Part shown: piece by piece, positions 9,104 through 17,733 of the stretch | How positions within the stretch are numbered: position 1 is the first letter of the stretch | How the letters are laid out: every line of letters begins with the position of its first letter | Assembly (NCBI GenBank): GCA_902167325.1 | Contig: LR632930.1 | Coordinates: forward strand, 620,001 to 684,000 | Reading direction: 5' to 3' | From: Chitinophaga pinensis | Lineage (GTDB): Bacteria; Bacteroidota; Bacteroidia; Chitinophagales; Chitinophagaceae | Length of the DNA: 64,000 nt | The notes under the pieces: model-generated | What the model was told of the DNA's origin: nothing | The model's database searches: none | What the model saw: the letters and a program-made list of their open reading frames with translations, nothing else | Translations under genes and position numbers: made by a program

Positions 9104-10543
9104 CTATTGCACGTCCCACCAAACTCTTTCATCGATCCTTTTCAGACCGGGAAAGTTGGCGTTACGGGTCAATTCCGCCTGCGGATACACGAAACGCAGA
9201 GGCCTGCTGTTCACACCAAGCACAGAGGCAGCCGACCTTACAAGGAAGGTGGGGTAGCCGAGGCGGCGGTAATCACACCAGGACTCAAAGCCTTGCATAC
9301 CGGTGGCAGCAAAGTATTTCTGCGTGATGATTTTTTCGAGCTGTTGCGCGCGGTTACCAGTGAGCGCTACGGCAGGCTGAGCGATATATGTATCGGCCTC
9401 TGCCTCGGTCAGCTCAAGGGTCTCAAAGCTGGCGCGGATACCGGCCTCGTACAGCGCTGCTGCGCTGCCGCTGCCCCAGCCACGGAGTGCAGCTTCAGCC
9501 CGCAGGAAGTAACTCTCGGCCGCGGTAATTAACTTGCTGGGTACCAATTCTCCGAGCGTCCGGGCACCTGGGCGGGAGCCGGGGAAATTAGACGGAACAT
9601 CGTTGAAGCCACCCTGAGGTATGGAAGTATAAGCACCCGTATTCAGGTTGAAGAGACGACCAAGACGAGGGTCATTGTATGATTTCAACTTGTCCATTAC
9701 AGTAGAAGAAGCAGTCTGGTTACGGATCTGCAGCGTCAATACTTCTTCCCAGATGGGGAACATATTACCACCACCACCGGGGTTAACCAGTTGAGCGTTG
9801 CTGGTCAGATAACCGAAGCCATTCTGTTGGATGGCAAGGATACCTGCTTTCGATTTAACGGAGTCTGCCGTTTCGGAAATACGCAGGTAAGCACGAAGCT
9901 TCAGCGTATTGGCGAACTTCTTCCATTCGTCCATATCACCTGCAAGGATCAAATCATCAGTTTCCGTAGGCAAATATGGCTCATCCAGCGTGTTGTCCAT
10001 CAATGCGGTGCCTTTCGTGATCCATGCAAAGATGCTGTCATACACCTGACGTTGCGGATCATATTTCGGGCTACGGTTGCCACGGCCCTGGAGTGCCTCT
10101 GTCAGGGGAATATCACCGAAGCCGTCGGTCAGCATCTGGAAGGAATATGCACGGAATATATAAGCGATAGCAGCCCAGTTCTTGTATTTGGTCAAATGAC
10201 TAAGGTTAATCAGGGAGTCTGTATCTGCCAGGGAATTTCCATAAAGGATCGCCCAGGGACGATCAAAGTCGGAAGGTCCGGAAGAGTACGCATCGATGCT
10301 GCGGAACTGGCTGGCGTTCGGAGATTGTGTCCAATATTGCGCCCAGAAGTTACCAAACTGCAGGTAGTGATAGTTTTGAACGTGTGCTACCGCAGCCTGA
10401 ATAGAAGGCAGAATCTGTTGCGGATTGGCTTTGGTGGTACTGTTCGGGCTTTCATTGACATCAAGGAAATCCTTACAGCCAGGCAGCATTATCGCTGCCA
10501 CCGCCAAGCCGGCTATGATTGATTTGAATTGGTTTCTTTTCAT
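9104..10543 (-). CDS. SusD/RagB-like outer-membrane lipoprotein (SusD-like_2 type)
   Basis: A 479-residue lipoprotein downstream of and in step with the SusC gene at 10568 (24 bp gap). The signal peptide ends in the lipobox MLPGC (Cys at about residue 23), followed by KDFLDVNESPNS, typical of the SusD-like_2 branch, which differs from classical RagB. Supporting segments are the early LPSIQAAVAHVQNY, the aromatic-rich FWAQYWTQ, and GNRAQQLEKIITQKYFA near the C-terminus, a hallmark of this branch. The other two SusD proteins in the window are of the classical type, so the three pairs are not simple recent duplicates. Substrate unknown. Confidence 0.93.
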   Translation of the reverse strand: MKRNQFKSIIAGLAVAAIMLPGCKDFLDVNESPNSTTKANPQQILPSIQAAVAHVQNYHYLQFGNFWAQYWTQSPNASQFRSIDAYSSGPSDFDRPWAILYGNSLADTDSLINLSHLTKYKNWAAIAYIFRAYSFQMLTDGFGDIPLTEALQGRGNRSPKYDPQRQVYDSIFAWITKGTALMDNTLDEPYLPTETDDLILAGDMDEWKKFANTLKLRAYLRISETADSVKSKAGILAIQQNGFGYLTSNAQLVNPGGGGNMFPIWEEVLTLQIRNQTASSTVMDKLKSYNDPRLGRLFNLNTGAYTSIPQGGFNDVPSNFPGSRPGARTLGELVPSKLITAAESYFLRAEAALRGWGSGSAAALYEAGIRASFETLELTEAEADTYIAQPAVALTGNRAQQLEKIITQKYFAATGMQGFESWCDYRRLGYPTFLVRSAASVLGVNSRPLRFVYPQAELTRNANFPGLKRIDERVWWDVQ

Positions 10544-10567
10544 GACTTTCTCTTTTACCTCTTTGGA

Positions 10568-13500
10568 TTAAAAACTTACTTTCAGATTGAAGCCGAAGTT
10601 ACGCAGCGAAGGTTGTGCGGTAAAGTCGAAGCCTTGCTCGTTACCGGCGCCACCAGAGTTAACTTCCGGATCCGCGAACATGTTTTCTTTCGGGGTTTTG
10701 ATCCAGAGGTTGTTGCCGAAGAAACCGATGCTCGCATCACCAAAAGGTGTGCGACCCAGCAGGGTCTTAGGCAGTTTATAAAGGAGGCTCACTTCACGCA
10801 GTTTCACATAAGATGCATCGAGCACGTGAACGGCGTTTGGAACAACCTGCTGGTTGGTCCAGAAATCTTCCCAGTAAGTTTCAACAGTTGTGTTGGGCAC
10901 ATATTTAGTTCCATCCCAGAAAACTGTGTTGGGCTCTACGCGGGGATCACGACCACCTTCTGTAGTACGCGGTGTAGTACCTACGAAGGTCATGATATCG
11001 CTCGTACGGGAGTAGAACTGACCACCCTGTTTGGTATCGAACAGTACATTCAGGCTAAGGCCTTTGTAGCTGAGGTTCGTACCCCAGGAAGCCATCCATT
11101 TCGGATTGTAGGAACCAAGGTAAACAGGCTGGTCGGTAGTAACCGGCAGACCAGTTTCCTGGTTGATCACAGTACGGCCCTGATCGTCGCGCAGGATGTC
11201 CTGGCTGTAGAAGGTACCATAAGGCTTACCTACGGCGGCAACAATGCTCATACCACCAACACCACCAATGATGAGGTTCTCAACACCGGGCAGCAGGGAT
11301 ACCACTTCGTTTTTGTTCTTGGTATAAGTACCATACAGTTCCCAGGTAAAACCAGATGCAGTACGCACAGGCGTTACACGAAGTCCTAATTCCACACCTT
11401 TGTTTTCAACAACACCTGTGTTGAGGATCTCAGCGGTAAAGCCGGTAGAAGGTGCGATTGGAGCAGGGATGATCTGATCTTTGGAACGGTTCTGATAGTA
11501 AGAGAAGTCTAATGACAGACGGTTATCCCAGAAGTTCAGTTCAGTACCTACTTCAAATGCGTCGGTTCTTTCCGGTTTCAGGTTCGGGTTACCAATCGTG
11601 TTACCGATAGTCAGACCAGGGGTGTTACCGAAAGGAAACAGCGTATTTGCGAAACCACCCAGAATCTGCGTTCTGGCATAGTAAGTCTTCAACAGGTAAG
11701 GATCAGCGTCATTACCCACAGAAGCGTAGCTGGCACGGATCTTACCAAAAGTCAGGAATTCACCCACTTTGCTGTCTTTCAACAATTCGGTAAACACAAA
11801 TGAACCGTTAACACTGGGATAAAAGAAGGAACGGTTAGCCGCAGGCAGTGTGGAAGACCAGTCGTTACGGGCAGTTGCACCGAGGAACAACATGCTCTTG
11901 TATGCCAGGTTCAACTCACCGTACAGACCCACCAGACGGCGCATGCTGCGGAAGTTGTCGGACTGAACGTTACCATTGGAGTTATCCAGGTTATACCATC
12001 CCGGGATCACCAGACCACCGGCAGTATTCGTATTGGCGTTCAGCTGGCTAACGATACGCTGGCGGATGTTGTTACCCACCATGAGGCTCGCAGTAAAGTC
12101 TTTGGTAAAGTCTTTCTTCGCAGTCACCATCAGGTCATGTACGATATCACTTACGTTGATGGTGTTTTCTTCATAAAGACCGGGCACGGCTTTAGGATTG
12201 TATCCGCTTCCGGCGTCATCAATTGCTTCAACATCAAGTTTAGCGTGTTTCAAACGGCGACGGTCAGAGTAAACGTCTGCACCAAGGCGCTCGGTAACTG
12301 TCAACCAATCGAGCGGTTTGTAGGTGATGGTAAAGTTACCGGTCACACGATCCACGTCGTTGAGGTTGGAGAAGTTCTTCAGAATCCACCAGGGGCTGAG
12401 GGTATAGTTACCATAGTAGCCATATGCAGGGTTACCGTCGGCATCTGTCAGTACATCGCCCATGCTGTAGTAAGGGTTTTTCAGATCACCCATCTGGTGC
12501 AGGGGAATGTCGCGCGGGGTCTGCAGTACGTTGTCATACACAGAACCATCGCCCTGGCCACCCTGAACCATGTTGCTGTTGATCTTATTGTAGTTTACAC
12601 CGATAGAGGTGGAGAACTTGTTACTCAGTTCAGTGCTACCGTTGAAACGAATACCGTACTTATTGTACTTGTCCGTGTTGCCGGGCATTACACCATTAGA
12701 GTTGAGTGCATTCAGTGAGAGGTAGTAAGTGGATTTCTCGGTACCTCCTGTGAGTGACAGGTTGTTATTCCAGGCTTTACCGAGTTCGAAGAATTTCTTC
12801 ACGTTGTCGGGCTGGTTAACATAGGGTTTCTGCAGGCGAACACCGTTGATCGACTGGCCCCAGGGTTGGTTGGAACCGTCGAACTTGGGACCCCATGAAA
12901 AGTTTTCCAGCGGATCTGGTGCGAAGTTATAACCCTGACCGTAATCGCTCTGCAGATCGGGGAGCTTCAGTACGTTAGAGAAAGTAACGGCAGTGTTGTA
13001 GGTGATTTCCTGCTTGCTGCGACCACCTTTCTTACCGCTTTTAGTGGTAATGATCAAGGCGCCGTTGGAAGCGCGGGAACCGTAAAGCGCTGCTGCGGCA
13101 GGGCCTTTCAGTACAGATACAGACTCGATGTCGTCCGGGTTGATGTCGTTACCACGGTTGCCGAAGTCGATCGACGAACGGCTGTCCGCACCACCGATAA
13201 CACTGGAGTTGTCAATGGGAACACCATCCACAACGAGCAGCGCCTGGTTCTCTCCACTGATGGAAGAACCACCACGAAGAACGATACGGGAAGAAGAACC
13301 TGGAGCGGAAGCAGTGGAAGTAATGTTCACCCCGGCTACTTTACCGGTAAGGGCATTCAGCGGGCTAACGCTCTGACCACGGGTGATTTCTTCAGCATTA
13401 ATTGTGGGAGCAGCATAACCCAGCGAGCGCTTGTCCCTGCGTATGGCCTGGGCAGTTACAACAGTTTCTGTAAGTGTTCTTACGTCCGTTCTCAGGACAA

Positions 13501-13783
13501 CATTTACAAGAGCTCCGTTAATTTTGGCTGTTACATCGGACATACCGATGAACTTAATGACGAGTTCGTTCACACCATCGGGTACATTCAGGGAGTAATC
13601 ACCCTCGGCGTTGGTAACTGTGCCTACATTTGTGCCTTTGGCGAGCACTGTGGCACCGATGATCGGTGAGCCGTCTTCTGCGGAAGTCACCTTTCCTTTA
13701 ATGGTTCGGCTCTGCGCCAATACCTGACCTGACAGACATATCAGGATCAGGAAAAGTGCGGTTAGACCTTTCCTCATAAGCAT
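10568..13783 (-). CDS. SusC/RagA family TonB-dependent outer-membrane transporter
   Basis: A 1071-residue SusC protein. Order: signal peptide (ends GQVLAQS), CarboxypepD_reg-like domain (about 27-110, starting IKGKVTSAEDGSPIIGATV), TonB-box-like TLTETVVTA, plug with LLVVDGVPIDN and ALYGSRASNGALIITTKSG, and a long barrel ending FNLKVSF. The annotated start gives MLMRKG; the second ATG at 13777 is equally plausible and leaves a better signal peptide. It forms a pair with the SusD-like_2 gene downstream. A candidate -7 element TATATTTG lies 31 bp upstream at 13814-13821. Confidence 0.95.
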   Translation of the reverse strand: MLMRKGLTALFLILICLSGQVLAQSRTIKGKVTSAEDGSPIIGATVLAKGTNVGTVTNAEGDYSLNVPDGVNELVIKFIGMSDVTAKINGALVNVVLRTDVRTLTETVVTAQAIRRDKRSLGYAAPTINAEEITRGQSVSPLNALTGKVAGVNITSTASAPGSSSRIVLRGGSSISGENQALLVVDGVPIDNSSVIGGADSRSSIDFGNRGNDINPDDIESVSVLKGPAAAALYGSRASNGALIITTKSGKKGGRSKQEITYNTAVTFSNVLKLPDLQSDYGQGYNFAPDPLENFSWGPKFDGSNQPWGQSINGVRLQKPYVNQPDNVKKFFELGKAWNNNLSLTGGTEKSTYYLSLNALNSNGVMPGNTDKYNKYGIRFNGSTELSNKFSTSIGVNYNKINSNMVQGGQGDGSVYDNVLQTPRDIPLHQMGDLKNPYYSMGDVLTDADGNPAYGYYGNYTLSPWWILKNFSNLNDVDRVTGNFTITYKPLDWLTVTERLGADVYSDRRRLKHAKLDVEAIDDAGSGYNPKAVPGLYEENTINVSDIVHDLMVTAKKDFTKDFTASLMVGNNIRQRIVSQLNANTNTAGGLVIPGWYNLDNSNGNVQSDNFRSMRRLVGLYGELNLAYKSMLFLGATARNDWSSTLPAANRSFFYPSVNGSFVFTELLKDSKVGEFLTFGKIRASYASVGNDADPYLLKTYYARTQILGGFANTLFPFGNTPGLTIGNTIGNPNLKPERTDAFEVGTELNFWDNRLSLDFSYYQNRSKDQIIPAPIAPSTGFTAEILNTGVVENKGVELGLRVTPVRTASGFTWELYGTYTKNKNEVVSLLPGVENLIIGGVGGMSIVAAVGKPYGTFYSQDILRDDQGRTVINQETGLPVTTDQPVYLGSYNPKWMASWGTNLSYKGLSLNVLFDTKQGGQFYSRTSDIMTFVGTTPRTTEGGRDPRVEPNTVFWDGTKYVPNTTVETYWEDFWTNQQVVPNAVHVLDASYVKLREVSLLYKLPKTLLGRTPFGDASIGFFGNNLWIKTPKENMFADPEVNSGGAGNEQGFDFTAQPSLRNFGFNLKVSF

Positions 13784-13813
13784 AATTTAGATGTTTAACA
13801 GAATTTTAACAGA

Positions 13814-13821
13814 CAAATATA
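13814..13821 (-). promoter_or_regulatory. Candidate -7 promoter element of the first SusCD pair
   Basis: TATATTTG on the minus strand matches the Bacteroidota -7 consensus TAnnTTTG. Transcription would start near 13807, giving a leader of about 24-30 nt before SusC. The nearest upstream TTG is 23 bp away, longer than the usual 18-20 bp spacing, so the -33 half is weak. Confidence 0.45.
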
Positions 13822-14297
13822 AATTACTTAACTCTTTTTTAACGCAATTGATTTGTAATTTTTTTGGAGGGGACATACATTTTTTTTTGGTTAATACTTT
13901 TTTTTCTTGATAAGTTCAAAGAGAACCATACGATAAAAGAAGCTATATGTATATCGCCTGTATCCTTTGTACGGCTGGGTTTGGGCCTGGTACAAAAAGA
14001 AAAAGCAGGCGACAAGATTATCACCCGCTTATCATCAACCAAAATCTAAATCGAGATCTTTAGAATGGTTTTGATGCTCCGCAAAGGCGCGAAGCACAAT
14101 ATTTTTATACGATGAAATGCTGTTCTGTAATAGATTACACGCAGTTCCCCGACCAGATCTTGCACACGAAGCAATGCCGGAATACCCGCACACAACGTGT
14201 TGTAACGATTTCTTTTTCATAAGCGACAGACTTTGGTAATGTGAAATTACTGGATTTCCGGTAATTCACGCGTACTGTCACACGAAAGAAATTCGGG
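13822..14297. other. Intergenic region between the SusC gene and the transposase-like gene
   Basis: About 480 bp without a convincing gene. Two 60-70 codon open frames (13839-14042 and 14035-14220, both minus) have no recognisable features, and their composition (poly-T and poly-A stretches) argues against coding. I saw no terminator after the transposase-like gene and no clear terminal inverted repeats of an IS element. Confidence 0.4.
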
Positions 14298-14996
14298 TCA
14301 AGATAAGTTTAATGGATATGTCTTGAGAAGATTAAGCAAAACCGCGTAGAGCTCCTCATGTCTATAATTGTATCGGAATTCACACTCCTTCAAATGCAGG
14401 TAAGCCGTGTTACGGTTAAGTCCCTTGAACTTAGCCAGACGGTGCTTCGTTAGCCCCCAGAACCCATCCACATCATCCAGCGCGGTCTTGTTTTCCGCCT
14501 CATGATGCGCCTGGCCCAGGTGATACAAACGATATTGACTTAAATCCACCACACCGCTAAACCGGCGGATCCGCTCCGTACTGCCTACAGTTTCAAGCAC
14601 AGACCGCCCGCGGGCTATCGCCTGAATCATGGAACGGCTAACGTCAGGGAGAATCTCCGTAAACACCTTGTTGTCGTTCTTGTAAATGCCGAATATCACA
14701 GGCTTAACGATCCTGTCTACATCGGTCTTAACGGCAACGGCTATGTCTTGCGGCTGATGGAGAGATGGAGTGCGGTGACCCCAGGATGAGGCACCCACTT
14801 GTATGTCAGATTGTAAAGACTCACAGTACTTCACAATCTGCATCCTGATTTTCTTCAGATAACTGTTGATGGTTACCCGGCTGACCCCACTGATATTAGC
14901 TATCTGGGTGGCAGTCAAATCTTCGGAGAACAGCTTTAGGATCTCCTTAAATTTACGCTCAGACAAATGAGCGCCCTTTAGGAACTTATTCTTCAT
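14298..14996 (-). CDS. IS1595-like transposase-derived protein with degenerate catalytic site
   Basis: A 232-residue protein whose C-terminal third is unmistakably of the IS1595/IS1016 (ISXO2-like) transposase family: GFWGLTKHRLAKFKGLNRNT followed by LHLKECEFRYNYR. The N-terminus has a helix-turn-helix segment (about residues 29-52, ATQIANISGVSRVTINSYLKKI), as in that family. The three acidic catalytic positions appear changed: where relatives have a VEADESYFGGHR-like motif this protein has VGASSWGHR, the YTD-type motif reads LETV, and the usual GIENFW-type motif reads DVDGFW. Length is close to full for the family and the frame is intact. This suggests an inactive or repurposed transposase, possibly a DNA-binding protein; that role is inference. 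It stands alone, with an inverted repeat just before its start. Confidence 0.7.
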   Translation of the reverse strand: MKNKFLKGAHLSERKFKEILKLFSEDLTATQIANISGVSRVTINSYLKKIRMQIVKYCESLQSDIQVGASSWGHRTPSLHQPQDIAVAVKTDVDRIVKPVIFGIYKNDNKVFTEILPDVSRSMIQAIARGRSVLETVGSTERIRRFSGVVDLSQYRLYHLGQAHHEAENKTALDDVDGFWGLTKHRLAKFKGLNRNTAYLHLKECEFRYNYRHEELYAVLLNLLKTYPLNLS

Positions 14997-15000
14997 GGAC

Positions 15001-15033
15001 TAAGAGGTTAGAAATGGCATGTTAAACCTCTTA
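15001..15033 (-). promoter_or_regulatory. Inverted repeat immediately upstream of the transposase-like gene
   Basis: Arms TAAGAGGTT (15001-15009) and AACCTCTTA (15025-15033) are perfect 9-bp inverted repeats with a 15-bp spacer, ending 4 bp before the ATG at 14996. It could be an operator bound by the protein itself, an RNA hairpin that hides the ribosome entry site, or a relic of an IS end. Confidence 0.5.
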
Positions 15034-15123
15034 CTTTTTCTCCGCTATATATAATGCTTTATTATAAACGGCGAATTGCCCGTGATGAACGCTACCCACT
15101 AGATTATTTTACTCTGTGTGCAT

Positions 15124-15154
15124 AAAAAAACCCGTGACAAACAGCCACGGGTTT
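15124..15154 (-). terminator. Rho-independent terminator of the MMPL exporter gene
   Basis: On the minus strand AAACCCGTG, a 9-base loop, CACGGGTTT and a run of T; it lies about 90 bp after the stop at 15242. Confidence 0.8.
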
Positions 15155-15241
15155 AATTTTACCGCCTTACAGATTATAAAATATTTATCTAGTTCGGCTA
15201 ATATGATTTTTTTTAAACGGTCATTAAACAGGATAAGCGTA

Positions 15242-17683
15242 TTAGTCTTTCTGCTCGTCCAGCCCGATCTCCTTCATCTCCAGATCCGCTTCATCATCCA
15301 GGGCTTTCCATAATTCCTTCTTCCTCGCTTTTTTCTGCAATGCTTTTTCCATCCATAACAACATGGCTGGCAAAATCGTCAGGTTGGTCACCATAGCCAT
15401 TACCAGCGTAAGGCTCGTTAACCAGCCCAGCGCTTTAGTGCCCTGGAACTCCGAAAAGCTGAAGATCATAAAGCCGGCAAACAATATCAGGGATGTGTAA
15501 ATTATACTCAAACCTGTGTCATTGATCGTGTGCTTCACTGTAGCTGATATGTCGTAATTGTTCAGCGGCAACTCTTGCTTGAAATTCACCAGGAAACGGA
15601 TCGTTACATCGATAGCAATGCCCAGCGCAATACTGAACACCAGTACAGTCGACGGCTTGATCGCGATATCCATCCAGCCCATAACTCCGGCTGTTACCAA
15701 CAGGGGAATAATATTAGGTACCAGTGAAATAATCAGCATCCGCCAGCTGCGGAACAGGTAGAGCATGCAGAATATTATCAGCACAAATGCCAATACAATA
15801 CTTTCCGCAAGACCATTGATGATGAACCGGCTGCCTTCAAGAAATATTATACTGGACCCTGTTATCGTCACATTATACTGGGCTGTGTCAAAAATCTCGT
15901 TCACACGCGGACGCAAAGAATCGAGCAGGCGCGGCAGCTCCACAGAGCCTACGTCAGCCATATTCACACTCATACGCGCCACCTGGCGTGTACTGTCCAT
16001 AAACGATGACACCAGCTGCGTAAACACTGATTTATCTGCACCGCCTTTCATACGGAGGTATGGTGCAAGGAATCCAATGTCGAACTGGTTAGGCACTGCG
16101 TAGTTAAGGCTGTCGCCATTGTAATATGCCTGTTTCGCGAATTTGATCCCTTCTGCAACCGATAGCGGCCTCGCGAAAGCAGGTTGCTCAGCAATAATTT
16201 TGCCCAGTTCATCCAGCTTCTCCAGCGTACGGAGGTTTACCACGCCGTTCTTCTTTTTTGTGTCTACCGCGATTTCAAGCGGCATTACACCTTTGAAGCG
16301 TTTTTCAAAGAATTTCAGGTCTTTATACAGCTTATCTTCTTTCGGGATATCATCTACTATAAAACCCACCGGACGGAGGCGCATCATACCCACAACTGCC
16401 ATCACCACCATAATCACCGTAAATGCGTATACCCACGGCCGGTAGTTAAACACAAGGCGGTTCAGCAGCTCCAGTACCCAACGGCACGCTTTATTATCAA
16501 GATAGCTGGTATGCTTCGTTTTAGGCGGTGGCAGGTAGCTTAATACCGAGGGAAGGAAAATAAAGGAAATGAGGAAGATGAGCATGATATTCACACCCGC
16601 AACAACCCCAAACTGCTTCAGGATTTCGGAGTTGGTAAAATAAAACACCCCGAAACCAATAGCTGCGGTGAGGTTGGTGAAAAGGGTCACAATACCCATC
16701 CGCTGCACCATCCGCACCAGTGATTTCATTTTATCGCCATAAACCGCGTATTCCGTATGGTACTTATTGAGGAAATACACGCAGTTGGGAATACCGATTA
16801 CCACAATCAATGGAGGAATCAAACCCGTCAGCAGTGTAATCTTATAACCGCATATTACAATAGTGCCCACACTCCAGATTACACCTATCGCCACTACAAT
16901 CATGCTCATGAGCACAGCGCTGAAAGAACGGAAAAACAGCAGGAGGATCAGGGCTGTCAGTACGAAAGATATCTTCAGGAACATCTTCAACTCATCTGCC
17001 ACTTTAGTTGCCATGATGGTCCGGATCATGGGAAGCCCGCTCATTTTCACATCGATCTGGTGCTTTTTCCCGAACTCTTCCGAAATCTGCTGAATAGCCT
17101 GCACCACTTTGATGCGCTCTTTTGAATTAAGGATTTGCTTGTTGATATGTACCGCCAGCAGATAAGCATTGGCGTTAGCACTATACAGGAGTCCTTTGTA
17201 GAAAGGTAGTGAATAGAATACTTTGGAAAGACTATCCAGCTCCGCCTGGGTTTGTGGTAATGGCTGGAACAAGGGCATGGCCTTCAGCTTCTGGGAACTG
17301 TCGTCTTTCACGAGATTGACGGCCACCGGGATGCTGAGCGTATTTTCAACGGCGGGCACCTTCCGCAGCGCATCGTTTAAGGCTACATAATCACGGAAGA
17401 ATTCCAGCTGGAAAAGCTTATCGGTTTCAATACCGATAACCATCATGTTGCCGTCTTCCCCGAACTGTTGCTTGAACTGCTGATAAACGAGCCACTTGGG
17501 ATTATCACGCGGTATAGCGCCGGTAAACTCATATGAGAGCTCTACCCTGCTCGCGAAATAAGCCATGATGCCCGTTCCCAGAAATAACAAAGCCAGTAGC
17601 CACAAACGGAATTTCAAAACAAAAGCTGCCAGGCGCTGCCACATAGATATTCTTGATTGGTTAAAGGCCATAAAGGTAACCAT
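15242..17683 (-). CDS. RND/MMPL superfamily exporter
   Basis: An 813-residue inner-membrane protein with the two-fold RND layout. TM1 (about residues 25-48, LWLLALLFLGTGIMAYFA) is followed by a large periplasmic loop, then a cluster of five helices (about 225-390, including LLLFFRSFSAVLMSMIVVAIGVIWSVG). The pattern repeats with a helix near 412-432, a second loop and another helix cluster (about 640-785, including VFSIALGIAIDVTIRFLV). The C-terminal tail is charged. This is the MMPL-type exporter family often called predicted RND superfamily exporter; substrates may be lipids or hydrophobic compounds. It is monocistronic, divergent from porZ, with its own terminator. A start at 17671 (MAFNQSR) is also possible. 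Confidence 0.85.
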   Translation of the reverse strand: MVTFMAFNQSRISMWQRLAAFVLKFRLWLLALLFLGTGIMAYFASRVELSYEFTGAIPRDNPKWLVYQQFKQQFGEDGNMMVIGIETDKLFQLEFFRDYVALNDALRKVPAVENTLSIPVAVNLVKDDSSQKLKAMPLFQPLPQTQAELDSLSKVFYSLPFYKGLLYSANANAYLLAVHINKQILNSKERIKVVQAIQQISEEFGKKHQIDVKMSGLPMIRTIMATKVADELKMFLKISFVLTALILLLFFRSFSAVLMSMIVVAIGVIWSVGTIVICGYKITLLTGLIPPLIVVIGIPNCVYFLNKYHTEYAVYGDKMKSLVRMVQRMGIVTLFTNLTAAIGFGVFYFTNSEILKQFGVVAGVNIMLIFLISFIFLPSVLSYLPPPKTKHTSYLDNKACRWVLELLNRLVFNYRPWVYAFTVIMVVMAVVGMMRLRPVGFIVDDIPKEDKLYKDLKFFEKRFKGVMPLEIAVDTKKKNGVVNLRTLEKLDELGKIIAEQPAFARPLSVAEGIKFAKQAYYNGDSLNYAVPNQFDIGFLAPYLRMKGGADKSVFTQLVSSFMDSTRQVARMSVNMADVGSVELPRLLDSLRPRVNEIFDTAQYNVTITGSSIIFLEGSRFIINGLAESIVLAFVLIIFCMLYLFRSWRMLIISLVPNIIPLLVTAGVMGWMDIAIKPSTVLVFSIALGIAIDVTIRFLVNFKQELPLNNYDISATVKHTINDTGLSIIYTSLILFAGFMIFSFSEFQGTKALGWLTSLTLVMAMVTNLTILPAMLLWMEKALQKKARKKELWKALDDEADLEMKEIGLDEQKD

Positions 17684-17721
17684 TCATGGCGATTAATGCA
17701 TATGAGATAATCCATAATTGT

Positions 17722-17729
17722 TACTTTTG
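17722..17729 (+). promoter_or_regulatory. Candidate -7 promoter element of porZ
   Basis: TACTTTTG matches TAnnTTTG and ends only 4 bp before the porZ ATG, which would place transcription start at or next to the start codon (leaderless or near-leaderless mRNA). The same octamer sits 5 bp before the ATG at 31568. Confidence 0.45.
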
Positions 17730-17733
17730 AAAT

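Noticed and set aside
13839..14220. Two small minus-strand frames
   Set aside because: No family resemblance, no start context, and poly-A/T composition; treated as non-coding.
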